NCBI RefSeq assembly: GCF_047495875.1
Contig: NC_092497.1
Location: 64,999,492 to 65,063,491 of the forward strand
Reading direction: 5' to 3'
DNA: 64,000 nt
Origin: Pithys albifrons albifrons
Taxonomy: Eukaryota > Chordata > Aves > Passeriformes > Thamnophilidae
Shown: piece by piece, positions 36,891-47,803 of the stretch
Numbering within the stretch: position 1 is the first letter of the stretch
How the letters are laid out: the number at the start of each line of letters is the position of its first letter
Position numbers and translations under genes: made by a program
The notes under the pieces: generated by a model
The model's database searches: none
The model's input: only the letters and a program-made list of their open reading frames with translations
What the model was told of the DNA's origin: nothing

Positions 36891-38763
36891 GCCTATCACT
36901 TTCACTCTTCAGTTGAGCACAGCTTCCTTTTTCCTTCTCCTGAAGCACAGAGACTCAATAGTCCTCATTCAGATGATCTGGTTACAGAAAGCCCAAGATG
37001 CAATGCAGGAAGTGGCAGATAAAGAGTAAGTACTCAGGTCTGGTTTAACACAGTAAAGGTAAAATGATTTGGCTGTGAAATATTTACCCTTCCTGCTGTT
37101 TCCTCTTTGCCATCCTCCTGAAGCAATCATATTTACAAATAAAAGATTGAAACTCCTTCCCACTTCAATGTTATCATTCAACTGGGTTAAGTGGATCAGA
37201 AAATCCAGATAGGGCACCTCCCTCATCACATAAATTAAATTACAGCCTTCAGACAAAGCAGCATATTGCAAAGTGATATGTTCTTCTAAATGCTCCAGTG
37301 TTGAATAAGCCTGCCTCCCTGCTCTGAACAATTACAGGTAACAGCCAAACTTTGTTGAGACAGTATGCATCATTTGCCTACAGTAAAAGAGCCACAGTTC
37401 TGCATTGACCTTATGAGATCCACACAAAGGCAGCTGAGGGATGTATAAAGGATGCTGTAGACTTTGTTGTTCCACACAACACACCTACCTGTAGTTTCGA
37501 AACAAATAGACTGAAGTTTATTGAGTACTGACCTTTTCTCCTGCTTTCCCATCCATGGAATTTTGATCAGTGTCTATAAATATAAGAAGAGTTTATCTTA
37601 AATAAATGCCTCTATAGTTGCAAAAGGAATAATAATTTATGTCAGCCTGCACCAAAGTCAGCCATGCACACCACCCTCTGGTACAGTGTTTTCTTAGGAG
37701 ATTAAGAGCACTTGGCATAGAGAACTGAACAGGCTACTGCAGTGCCAGGGAAAAAGAAGGATGTTCATCCTCTAACCTTCAGAAAACAACTTAGTAAGGT
37801 CCAGCACATCTGGGTCGAGAGTTATTTAAGAAGTTTTGTCCTAGTATTATTTTCTGTCAAATCAGCAGTTCCTTTAAATTACTTTCACCTGCTACTCTTT
37901 GGACTTAAAGCATTTTAACAACAAAGATAGTTACATTCATTCTTGCTCCAAGCTTGCTCCATAAAATATATTTTTTAAGTGATGTAAAGATATTAAGATA
38001 AATAATAGTGGACAAAATTATAGGATGGGGACTGGTACACTTGCTAAATTAACATGCCTTTTTCCATTCTGATGACCTGTCAGCTTTTCTAGTTTTATGT
38101 CATCACCCAAGTTGAAACTGTATATACCAGCTGCCTATCAAGGACTGTTCATTTTGCCTTATCTTAATGGCAAAATTTTGTTGGAAGTGTTCTGTTATGT
38201 CTAAGAACAGAACTAGAGAGTACATGTCTTTGCTGAAATTAAAACATGCTATCAATGCATCCATGAGGAACTTTAAAGACCCCCTTAAATTGGGTAGAAA
38301 ATGAGCATGTTGTGGGGAGAAGGGCATCAGAAAAGAGGGCAGATCACAAAACAACTGTGACTGACTGTGTCGGTCTGTTTTCCAGTCCTGATCACACACA
38401 GTGGTGAGGCAAGGGTTTCTCACATCTTCACATCTGCTGCTGAACTGCTTAACAAAGTTGTGGGCACAGGGATTAGACTGGTATTCCAGTAGGGAAAGTA
38501 ACTTTCCCCACTCCAGTCAGTCTCAATAGGTTACTGTTTTACTCTGGGAAAAAGTAATGCTTTCTTTCACAGTACGTGGAAGATGGACAACAAAAAGAAC
38601 AGGAAATAAACACATCTGAGAAAATTAAAGCCTTTCTTAATACACGCCAGTGCTTCCATGATACTTTTACTGCTTTTTAAGAATCACAAGTGCAAATGCA
38701 GAAAAAGTAAAAGGTGGCTGCTGGTTTGGAACAGACCAGTACTTGTAATGCAGATAAGAATAT
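36891..38763. other. Intergenic, nothing recognised
   Basis: AT-rich DNA with no supported gene or repeat. Confidence 0.5.
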
Positions 38764-38776
38764 TTGACTGAAAGTA
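38764..38776. repeat. Target-site duplication of the SINE, left copy
   Basis: TTGACTGAAAGTA, repeated exactly at 39084-39096. Confidence 0.92.
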
Positions 38777-39083
38777 TGTATGGCCAAACTTCGTGAACGA
38801 AGATTTGGTAAGGGCTGTCCCCACGTGGGTGTGCCCTTCCAGCCTGCGCAGTGGATTTTAGGTGAGGCTCAGCATGCGCAGAACTGGCCCCACCGTTTAA
38901 GTCCTGAGGTTCACCTGCCACGGCCGAGCGAGCTTGGACAGTGACAGTGAAGTCCTCAGGACTAGAACCTACAGCACCCGGCATTTCCCAGGAGGTCTCC
39001 CATCCAAGTACTAATCCGGGGCTGACCCTGCTTAGCTTCTGAGAACTGACGGGATCGGATGTCAGGTAGGCATTTAACTGCCC
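38777..39083 (-). mobile_element. 5S rRNA-headed SINE with RTE-derived body and tail
   Basis: A 307-bp insertion lies between perfect 13-bp duplications (TTGACTGAAAGTA). Read on the minus strand it has three parts. First, a 5S rRNA-like head (39071-38968), preceded by about 12 extra bases. Second, a body (about 38965-38825) matching the RTE 5' untranslated region seen at about 48275-48130 on the minus strand of copy 2; landmarks are CCAAGCTCGCTCGGCCGTGG and GGTGGGGCCAG. Third, a tail (about 38825-38777) matching the RTE 3' end, including the CTTCGTTCACGAAG hairpin and a short CATACATA-type end. The body-to-tail join falls at a CCCAC/GTGGG stretch present at both source sites. It would be transcribed by RNA polymerase III from the 5S internal promoter and copied by the RTE machinery. 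Confidence 0.9.
38968..39071 (-). ncRNA. 5S rRNA-derived SINE head with internal Pol III promoter
   Basis: The minus strand aligns with vertebrate 5S rRNA from GCCTAC to the CCGGGTGCTGTAGG end. About 15 nucleotides are missing in the 5' half, leaving about 104 of the usual 120. The box A region (GAAGCTAAGCAGGGTC, complement at 39023-39038) and box C region (TGGATGGGAGACC then CCTGGGAA, complement at 38985-39006) are kept with few changes. It is not a functional ribosomal RNA gene: it is single, deleted, and fused to LINE sequence. Confidence 0.93.
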
Positions 39084-39096
39084 TTGACTGAAAGTA
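39084..39096. repeat. Target-site duplication of the SINE, right copy
   Basis: TTGACTGAAAGTA, identical to 38764-38776. Confidence 0.92.
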
Positions 39097-39664
39097 CAGA
39101 GACAATATCACATAATTAATTCCCTGTGTCTCTTCAGGTCTGTTTATCTCTGTGAAATCAATGCTCCGACTCCATGTAAAAATATCACATGTCATTCTAA
39201 TTAAAAACTATGTAAAAAAGAAAAGAATCAAACTCCAGTGGAAACTAATCCTGGAAGCTACTGACATTTGAAGTTTTATTAAGCAACTCTAAACTCTTGT
39301 CAGGTTTCATTAAATAGCTATAATTGTCAATTTTGAAGGACAATATTTATTACATTTGAAGATACATGTACAAACTGCTCTATTGTGGTAACTAAATCTG
39401 TAGAGACTGATTTTTTTTTTTAGTGATAAGCATACCCATTTCCTTCATTAGTCCACCTAAAGACTTAATAGCAATACAAACAAATCCTTTATCCCAAGTG
39501 CACTCTTGAAATCCACATGCTTTGCAACACAGTGGTCTTTCAATTAATTGTCATTTCCTTGCCTTATATGTGCAGAATCAGAATTAATCCTTGGATAAGA
39601 TTGTTGTACTACATCTCGTTTGTAAGGTGTCCATGCCATGGTACCAGCTATTTAATGATGTCTT
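39097..39664. other. Intergenic, nothing recognised
   Basis: AT-rich; no supported feature. Confidence 0.5.
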
Positions 39665-40320
39665 GGGAAAATGTCCTGGGGGTGCTGGTTAGCAGGGGCT
39701 GAACATGAGCCAACAGTGTGCCCAGGTGGCCAAGAACGCCAATGGCATCCCGGCTTGTATCAGCAATAGTGTGGCCAGCAGGACCAGAGCAAGGATTGTC
39801 CCTCTGTATTCGGCACTAGTGAGGCTGCACCTTGAATCTTGTGTCCAGTTTTGGGTCCCCCACTCCAAGAAAGAAATTGAGGTGCTGGATCATGACCAGA
39901 GGAGGGCAACAAAGCTGGTGAAGGGTCTGGAACATAAATCCTGTGAGGAGCAGCTGAGGAACTGGAGTTGTTTGGCCTTCAACAAAAGAGGCTCAGGGAA
40001 GCCCTTACTGCTTTCTTCCTGAAAGGAAGTTGTGGCCAGGTGGGTGTCAGCCTCTTCTCCTGGGTAAAATGTGACAAGGTGAGAGGAAATGGCCTCATGT
40101 TGTGCCAGCCAGAGAAGATTGAGGTTAGATATTAGGAAAAATTTCTTCAGCAAAAGTGTTGCCAGTCATTGGAACAGGCTGCCTGGGGAAGCGTTTGAGT
40201 CAACATCCCTGGAGGTTTTTTAAAGACCCATAGATATAGTACTTGGGTTTCTGGTCTAGTGGTGGACTTGAGTGCTATGTTAATGTTTGGCCTCAATGCT
40301 GTAAACAATTCTATGAATCA
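39665..40320 (+). mobile_element. CR1 element, 5'-truncated
   Basis: This covers the C-terminal part of the CR1 reverse transcriptase and the 3' end. The 39705-40022 frame encodes [15 protein letters not shown] and [16 protein letters not shown], decayed CR1 C-terminal motifs. The tail ATTCTATGAATCAT ends at about 40320. It resembles the CR1 at 18105-19237 more than the copies at 34.5 and 43.6 kb. Confidence 0.9.
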
Positions 40321-43300
40321 TAAAACAGGAAAAATTATTACTTGTTTCCAACATAAGCAAAGCAATTAAGAGCACTACTAATACAATCATTAATAAACAG
40401 TTCCTTTTCTCCACAACAAGCATTTAATTTAGTCAGAAAATGACACAGATTACAGTTCATTTATATTAACAGGAAGCATGAAGACAACTCTGTCAAAAAG
40501 CCCCTTTAGTAAATGATTGTTCCCTTCTCTTTCCTTTCCCACCATCTCTACCAAATAATGTAGTCCAGTTGCCTTAAAACGTGTGCTGTTCTGTATTCTA
40601 AGTCCAAAAGAAAACAGAATACCCATTGAATAAAGACAATGCTGTTAATCATAACCTACTTATCATTATAGTCCTTTCACACTTGTTTTGAGGGTTATCT
40701 GTTGAATTTTCTAAGTAACTAGTAGCAAGTCTTTGATTTTTTTTTTCAAACATGTAAAACCAGTTAGTGAAAATGTATTCAGGAGCTTGTAATACTTTTT
40801 GCCTGTATACTTGGATTTCAACAAAGAGATATTGATATAGAAATGTAGATGTAGAGTGTTTTGGCTAAGCCATGGGAGGGAAACTGTCAGTAGGCTGACA
40901 AAAATAACAACAAAATCCTTTTACTGCTCTTGCAAGGCTCTGCTTGCTTATGTTCTTCTCAGGGAAATTGCTTAGAGTTCCACAGAATTTTGAAGAGCAA
41001 TGAGTGCCTGCCTGCTCACAACCTATACCTTACTCTTCACACATGGATTGTGCTATGTAGAAACACATTCAGGATCACTCTTTCTAAACAGAGTTTTAGG
41101 GAAAAGTACCATTCAGGGCACCATAGGATACTTGCACTTACTTGGAAAACAGCCAGCTTGGACTGAACCTGATGCTTTCTCACTGTGTGGAGGAATATGG
41201 GAAGGAAAACCGGGATGAGACAAAGAGCATATTTTTTCCTTAGGTGTAGACCACGTATTTCTACAAAGAGGTCTATTTTTTAAATCAATGAACATTCCCA
41301 TACACTGAAAATACAGGTGCATATTTGTTATGGGTGGTATGTAGAAGGCTGTGCAATGAGTTCATTTGAATTACATACGGATTACAGATACAGTAATGAC
41401 TTTGCAGTTAATGTGAGCCTGATCGCCAAGATCTTGCAAGAAGGTTGACAGTTCATGTATCTGACAACAGTAGCATGGCTGACTCATTAGTCATAACAGT
41501 ATTGCTTCTCATTTATTCTCCTCTTTCAAGTCTGGAGCACATACAAAGGACATCAGATCTTCTACCAAAATGGGATGCCATTTTCAAGTGCTTTGTAACT
41601 GAACTCATAGATAATACACAGTCAGATTCTCTCTCATTCCACAGCAAGGATCACAAATAAATAAAAAGAGGCAAGAAAACATCATTCTGTGACAATAAAC
41701 TCCTTTGTAATTCAATTCTCTGTAATGTACCTACCAAATGCAAGGTACCCAACATCACCTTAAATTTAAACATTATTTGTAACACAGAGGAATAGCAGAG
41801 ATCCACCCTGAGTCTCCCTGAATAAATATTTTTACCCTATAGGCACTGAAGTATTTCTAGGCCTTCAAAACTTTCAGGCTTTTATTCAGGCACAAAAAGA
41901 GATAATAGTAACAGTACAGCATAATCCAGTTTGCTGAAATCAGATATTTCAAAGAGTCCATGGCAAAATTAAGAGTAGGACTGCCTTGTTTCAAATGCTT
42001 TCAGATGAAAATATCTCTTCTTAAAGATGAATGCCTCAGCAGTTATTTCTTAGAACAGCATTAGTATTATGATTGCTTGTGTAAGCTCTCTTGCAATGCA
42101 GTGAAGTGAAACGAGTGCTTGTTGGTACAAGGACACTTCCACTGAGCACAAAGAGAGAGTGACTGACAAATCCATCTTGCTTAACCTGTAGATCAAAGTG
42201 CACAAAGCAAAGCATGCTGAAAAACTACCACATATGCAAATAACAGCAACAAATGAAAGCACAAAAGACATGCATAAGTGGATGAAATGAGGAAAATATA
42301 GAATTAAAGATGATCCTTAATGTTTTAAGGAAAGAGTCAAGATGCAATGATCAGAGTAGAATTTTCAAAGCATGAAATGATCTGGGGCATCCAGCTGGAA
42401 ATACTGAAGCTGAATTTTCAAAGTGCTAAAGATGGACAAATCAAAGGCAGACACAGAATGACGAAAAACAAACCAATATATTTACTGCTGAGAGCACAAA
42501 ACCTAAGCAATTTTAAACTATTTCCAGTTGAGTCCCTATTTTCCAACAACTTAAAATTCTAAGGAACTGAATTTCTGAAGTCCCATGTAGTAATAAGGAG
42601 TATATTAAATGATATGGAATAACATAAGCAACCTTATTTAATATCACATCTTGGGATTGTGTTACAGTAAAGTCAGTTTTTCATTCCATTTCCTACTATG
42701 CAGTTTACTGATCTCTAGCTAAAGGATTTCTTGGAAACTATCTATCAGGTTGACTAAAGCCCTGTGGCAAAGCCTCAAGTATTCTCCTTTGGCTACTGTA
42801 ACTAATAAACTACAAATCCTTACCTTCTCTAAAGCACTGTTCCCTTACCAGTGTCAGATTCAGCCCTGGTGAGGAGCAAGCATCATCATCCTCGTTTCAC
42901 AGGCCTGAAAACAGAAGCATTGAAAGGCATAAACAGGACTAAAAAAGTTAAAAGGTAGAAAAGAAGATTCTAAGAATTACAGGAATTGCTGTGTCTTGTG
43001 AACTACAATCAACAACATGCCTCACATGATAAACTGAAACTATGACCATACAACTGTACAAACTGCTTGCATAATTTGCACTAAAATACGGTCTCTTGTA
43101 CACTAACAGCTGTCTGTAAGATTGACTTACCACACTGACTAAGCATTCACCTGGCTCCTCTGTACTGCACTGCTTTAATTTCCCCTCCTTGTTCCTTTTT
43201 CTGCAGTCAATGCACTGAGACAGGTGCTTGGCTGCCTAGGGCTTTTCTACAACCATAAAGATTTGGCCTATGACTTCCAGTGCAGTTGAAACAAAGCCCA

Positions 43301-43639
43301 GTGGCTAAACTTCAAGTTTCAAAATAATATTGCCTCCAAACCATATACATTTTTCAAATATCATATATTTCCTTGCAGTTACAGCTACTGGCATTCATTT
43401 AATTGCAGTTCAGAGAGGGCTGTAATTTGTCAGCTATCCCTTCATCTCAATTTGTGCAGACATAATAACATATGATGGTCACCATGTTCTTCCAGGGGTA
43501 ATATAGTTGACGGCTTTTCTCCATCAGCTCTTGCAGAAATTTTGTCTTTTTCAGAAGAAGTTTCAAAGCATGGAGAAAGGATGGTCAGAATGAAAGCTGC
43601 AAGGATCAGGTTTATCTTGAGGTAAATCTGATGAGGTAC
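40321..43639. other. Intergenic, nothing recognised
   Basis: About 3.3 kb of AT-rich sequence, chance frames only. Confidence 0.5.
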
Positions 43640-44099
43640 ACCCATAGTTCCTGAGGGAACAGGTGAAGAAAGTGGCTAAGCCACCATCCCTCACATTTGA
43701 GAAGTCCACTGAAGTTCCCACTGACTAGAAAAGGGAAACTATAACCTCCGTTTTTTAAAAGGAAAATAGGAAAATCAGGGGAACTGCAGGTCAGTCAGTC
43801 TCATCTCGGTGCTTGGCAAGGCCCTCGATCAGATCGTCCTGCAAACTACGCTGAAGCACAAGGAAGATGCGAAAGTGATTGGTGACAGCCAACATGGCTT
43901 CATTACAGGCAAATCATGCCTGACAAATTTGGTGGATTTCTAAGAGAGCTGGTGGATGAGGGAAGAACAATTGACATCATTTGCACCTGGACTTGTGCAA
44001 AGTGTTTTGACAGTATCATGGCCAACATCCTTGATTCTAAACTGGAGACATATGGATTTGGTGGAACACTCAGTGGGTAAGGAATTGGCTGGAAGATTC

Positions 44100-44840
44100 C
44101 ACTCAAAAAGTTGTGGTGAACAGCTTGATATCTGAGTGGAGACCAGTAATGAGTGGCATTTCTGTGGGATTGGTATTGGAACTGGTGCTGCTTAACATCT
44201 CTGCCAGCAGCATGGACACTGGGACTGAGTGCACCCTCAGCAAGTTTGCTGATGACACCAAGCTGTGTGGTGTGGTCAACACACTGGTGGGCAGGGATGC
44301 CATGCAAAGGGACACGGGCAGACTGGAGAGGTGGCCTGTGTGAAGCTCATGAAGTTCAACAAGACCAGATACAAAGGCCATCTGGGTCAGGACAATCCCA
44401 AATACGGATATTAGCTGAGTAACGAGTGGATGGAGAACAACACCGAGGAGAAGGATTTGGGGATGTTGTTTGATAAGAAGCTTGATGTGACCCAGAAATG
44501 TGCTCTTGCAGCCCAGAAAGCCTATTATCTCCTGCACTCTAGCAGAAGTATGGCCAGCATTCAAGGGAGGTGATTCTGTTCCTCTGTTCTGCTCTGGTGA
44601 GACCTCACCTGGAGTATTGTTTCCAGCTTTGGGGCCCCTAATATAAGAAGGACATGGATCTGTTGGAACAGGTCCTGGGGAGGGTGACAAAGACATCCAG
44701 GGGGCTGGAGAGCCTCTGCTCCTATGAAGACAGGCTGAGAGAGCTGGAATTGTTCAGCCTGGAGAGGAGAAGGCTCCAGGGAGACGTTCTAGCAGCCTTC
44801 CAGTACCTAATGGGGATCTACAAGAAAGCCATGTAGGGAC
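44100..44840 (+). repeat. Near-identical inverted CR1 segment, right arm
   Basis: Pairs with 34804-35544. The two arms are separated by about 8.6 kb of unrelated DNA. Confidence 0.85.
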
Positions 44841-44851
44841 TCCTTACAAAG

Positions 44852-44863
44852 GCATGTAGTGAT
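44852..44863. repeat. Target-site duplication of RTE copy 2, left
   Basis: GCATGTAGTGAT, exact match to 48558-48569; both lie in the CR1 host sequence. Confidence 0.9.
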
Positions 44864-44885
44864 CATCATCATCATGGCTAGGCTT

Positions 44886-44899
44886 CACGAATGAAGATT
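44886..44899 (-). other. 3'-terminal hairpin of RTE copy 2
   Basis: On the minus strand this reads CTTCATTCGTGAAG, the counterpart of CTTCGTTCACGAAG in copy 1 and in the SINE. The fifth stem pair changes from G-C to A-U, so the stem is kept; a terminal T-A pair becomes a wobble. Confidence 0.5.
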
Positions 44900-44910
44900 T
44901 TGGAAGGGCA

Positions 44911-46653
44911 CTACCCACGCTTGCTGCAGGCATGCTGGTGGCTAAAAAGGCCGATGTGGGATAGGCAAATCCGGTCACAAAAGACACAGCAGAAAGTCTC
45001 TTTAGGTGATATTGGCCAGGAATGGTTCCTTCTGTGTTGTCTTTTCTCCTCGAGACTGACTCTGTGTGTGCTCTCAAAGGAAGCAGCAGCATCATGAATG
45101 GTGTGTCTCCATGAATCCCGATTGGAGGCCAGAGTGGACCATTGATGGCAGTCAATATGGCCAAGGCTGAGGTGTTGTTTCAGGGAGTCCTTGTATCTCT
45201 TCTTCGGGGCTCTTCTCTTGCGGCAGCCGGTGGCGTGTTCACCACAGAGCACAATCTTCAGGAGGCGGTGATCCTCCATCCTGGAGACGTGCCCTGCCCA
45301 GCGCAGCTGCGTTCTCATCAGCATGGCCTCGATACTGGTGACCCCTGCCTGTTCAAGAACAGACACATTGGTCACGTCATCAGACCAGTGGATGTTTAGG
45401 ATTGAATGGAGGCAGCGCTGATGGAAGCATTCGAGAAGCCGCAGATGGTGGCGGTAGATGACCCATGATTCAGAACCATATAAAAGAGTAGACAGCACAA
45501 TGGCTCTGTAGACACTAATCTTTGTACTTTTCTTCAGGTGTTTAATGGACCAGACTCTTTTATGGAGTTTCCCAAAGGCTTTGTATGCCTTTGCTAGCCT
45601 GTTGTCTATCTCTTTGTCGATCTTACCGTCTGAGGAAATGATACTTCCCAGATAGGTGAACTGCTGGACTGACTTAAGCTCTGAATTGCCTATGGTGATG
45701 TGAGGATGATAGAAGACTTCTTGAGGTGCAGGTTGGTAGAGAACTTCTGTCTTCTTCAGGCTGACTTCCAGCCCAAAAAGCTCAGCAGTCTCTGCAAAGC
45801 AGGATGTTAAGCGCTGCAGAGCTGCTTCTGTGTGAGCAACAAGGGCAGCATCATCAACAAAAAGCAGCTCACGGACAAGGTGATTCAGGGTCTTGGTGTG
45901 GGCCTTCAGTCGCCTTAGGTTGAAGAGGCTTCCATCGGTACGATATTGGATGTAGATGTAATTTTCTTCATCGAGGTCTGCTGTGGCTCTTTGGAGCATC
46001 ATGCTGAAGAAGATTGTGAATAGAGTTGGTGCAAGAACGCAACCTTGTTTCACATCATTGGTTATTGGAAAGGGCTCAGAGAGTGCATCGCCATATCTGA
46101 CTTGTCCACGCTGATCCTCATGTAGCAGGATGATCATTTTGAGGAACCTGGGGGGACATCCTAAACGTTCCAAGATCTGCCACAGGCCTTTTCTGATCAC
46201 AGTGTCAAAAGCTTTGGTGAGGTCAACGAAGGTTACATAGAGACCTTTGTTCTGTTCCCTACACTTCTCTTGCAGTTGTCTGAGAGCAAACACCATGTCT
46301 GTTGTGCTCCTATTGGCTCTGAAACCACACTGGCTTTCAGGTAGAAGATCTTCTGCAATAGTGGGTACTAATCTGTTCAGAAGTATTTTTGTAAGGATTT
46401 TACCAGCAATGGAGAGCAAAGTAATACCTTGGTAATTTGAGCAGTCTGATTTTTCTCCTTTCTTCTTGTCCAGGGTGATGATGACTGCATCTGTGAGAAG
46501 TATTTGGCCATCTGCACTGAGTAAGGGGCTTTGAACCTGGTGTGTGGGTCCATACACTGCTTTCAGGGCCTCATAGAATCCCCTTTGGTCACCCAAATCT
46601 GTGCATAGTTGGGTCCTTCCTGCAAGGTTGAGCCACCATTTTTTCTGGATGTC
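44911..46653 (-). pseudogene. Reverse transcriptase region of RTE copy 2 (internally deleted)
   Basis: A 561-codon frame (46596-44911) is open from GFYEALKAVYG through motifs A (TFVDLTKAFDTV), B (NDVKQGCVLAPTLF), C and D to the C-terminal zinc-finger-like motif C-x2-C-x12-H-x3-C and a TAG stop. Compared with copy 1, about 100 codons are missing between LLTDA and VIITL, so the KAAGVDGIP finger motif is gone although the frame is kept. Motif C reads LLFVDDAAL instead of LLFADDAAL. Loss of the finger region should abolish activity. Confidence 0.9.
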
Positions 46654-47803
46654 TCAAAGTTTCTGTTGGAGCTTACTGCATGCAAGATGAAAGGCAGCTT
46701 TTCTTACATGGCAAGATGACTGAGCAAGATGTGCTTGGTGAGCAGTTCTCTTCTTCTTCAACGGTTCCTGAATCTCTTGATTGTTTTCATCAAACCAGTC
46801 TTTGTTTTTCTTGGAGGAGAACTCTAAGGACTCTTCAGAGGACTGCAGGATGCAATTTTTAATATATTGCCAAAGTGCTTCAGAAGAAGGATCTATGGGA
46901 TTACCTTTAAGTCTTGTTTGAAGGTTTACCTGGAAGCTGCCTCTCACTGTGGCTGTTTGAAGATTGTTAACTTGGAGCCTCCTCCTTGGAATGCTGCCTC
47001 TCTTAGGTTTGGGCTTGAAGCGGAGGTTAAGATTTGAATGCACAAGGCGGTGGTCTGTTTGACATTCTGCACTAAGTATCACTCAGGTATGATGGGCATG
47101 AGGAACACTTCTCTGTTGCACTAAGACATAGTCAATGCGAGCCAGTGCTTGAATCACGGATGCATCCAGGTTGTCTTCAGGCTGTCTTTCTGCTGAATGA
47201 TTGTGTTGGTGATGTTGAGCTGCTGTTCTGAACAAAACTCTAGCAGGAGGCGTCCGTTGTCATTGCAGTTTCCAACACCATGCTTGCCCAGGACTCCTTT
47301 CCAGGCTTCAGAATTCTTACCTACTCTGGCGTTGAAGTCACCAAGAATTATGATCTTATCATCTGCAGGAACCTTTTGGGTGAGGCAGCACAGGTTGGTG
47401 TAGAATTTGTCTTTTTCCACTGGGTCAGCTGGGAGAGTTGGGGCATATACACTAGAAAGAACATCATGTTGCTTGTTGTGTAGTGGAAGACGAAGGGACA
47501 TAATGCGATCGGAATGACCTGTCGGCAGATTTTCAAGTTTGGAGGCAATGGAGTTTTTAATCATCAAGCCAACTCCTGAAAGGTGACGGTTTTGGGTTTG
47601 CCTGACCAGTAGAGTGTGTAGCCAGCACCATGTTCTTTGAGGCTGCCTTCCTCATGAAGACGAACTTCACTGAGAGCAGCAATGTCAATGCTGAGTTGTG
47701 TCAGTTTGTGGGCAATTAGAGCAGAACGACGCTCAGGACATCCACTATCCCCAGTATCAAGCATGGTTCTGATGTTCCAATATGCGAGTGTTAGTTTGAG
47801 CAC
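46654..47803 (-). pseudogene. Apurinic-type endonuclease region of RTE copy 2 (broken)
   Basis: Minus-strand pieces in order: AYWNIRTMLDTGDSG and IDIAALSEVRL (47803-47564), ILGDFNARVGKNSEAW (in 47567-47154), and ECQTDHRLVHSNLNLRF (47082-46654). These match the N-terminal, GDFN and DH motifs of apurinic-type LINE endonucleases. A frameshift lies near 47566. TGA stops at 47154-47156 and 46654-46656 fall at the same codons as in copy 1; the first would be CGA (Arg) in an intact element. Not functional. Confidence 0.85.

Larger units (their letters stand above)
43640..44863 (+). mobile_element. CR1 copy 2 of the inverted pair, 5' part
   Basis: It starts abruptly in the reverse transcriptase region (GTTCCTGAGGGAACAGG, then a GAGAAGTCC phrase) and continues to GGCATGTAGTGAT, where RTE copy 2 interrupts it. 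The remaining CR1 sequence resumes after 48557. The left part (43640-44099) differs at many sites from its counterpart in the 34.5-36.9 kb CR1, with an inserted stop/frameshift near 43940. From 44100 to 44840 the two are almost identical. Confidence 0.9.

Noticed and set aside
38968..39071. Functional 5S rRNA gene
   Set aside because: It is deleted by about 15 bases, fused to LINE sequence and bounded by a target duplication, so it is a SINE head.
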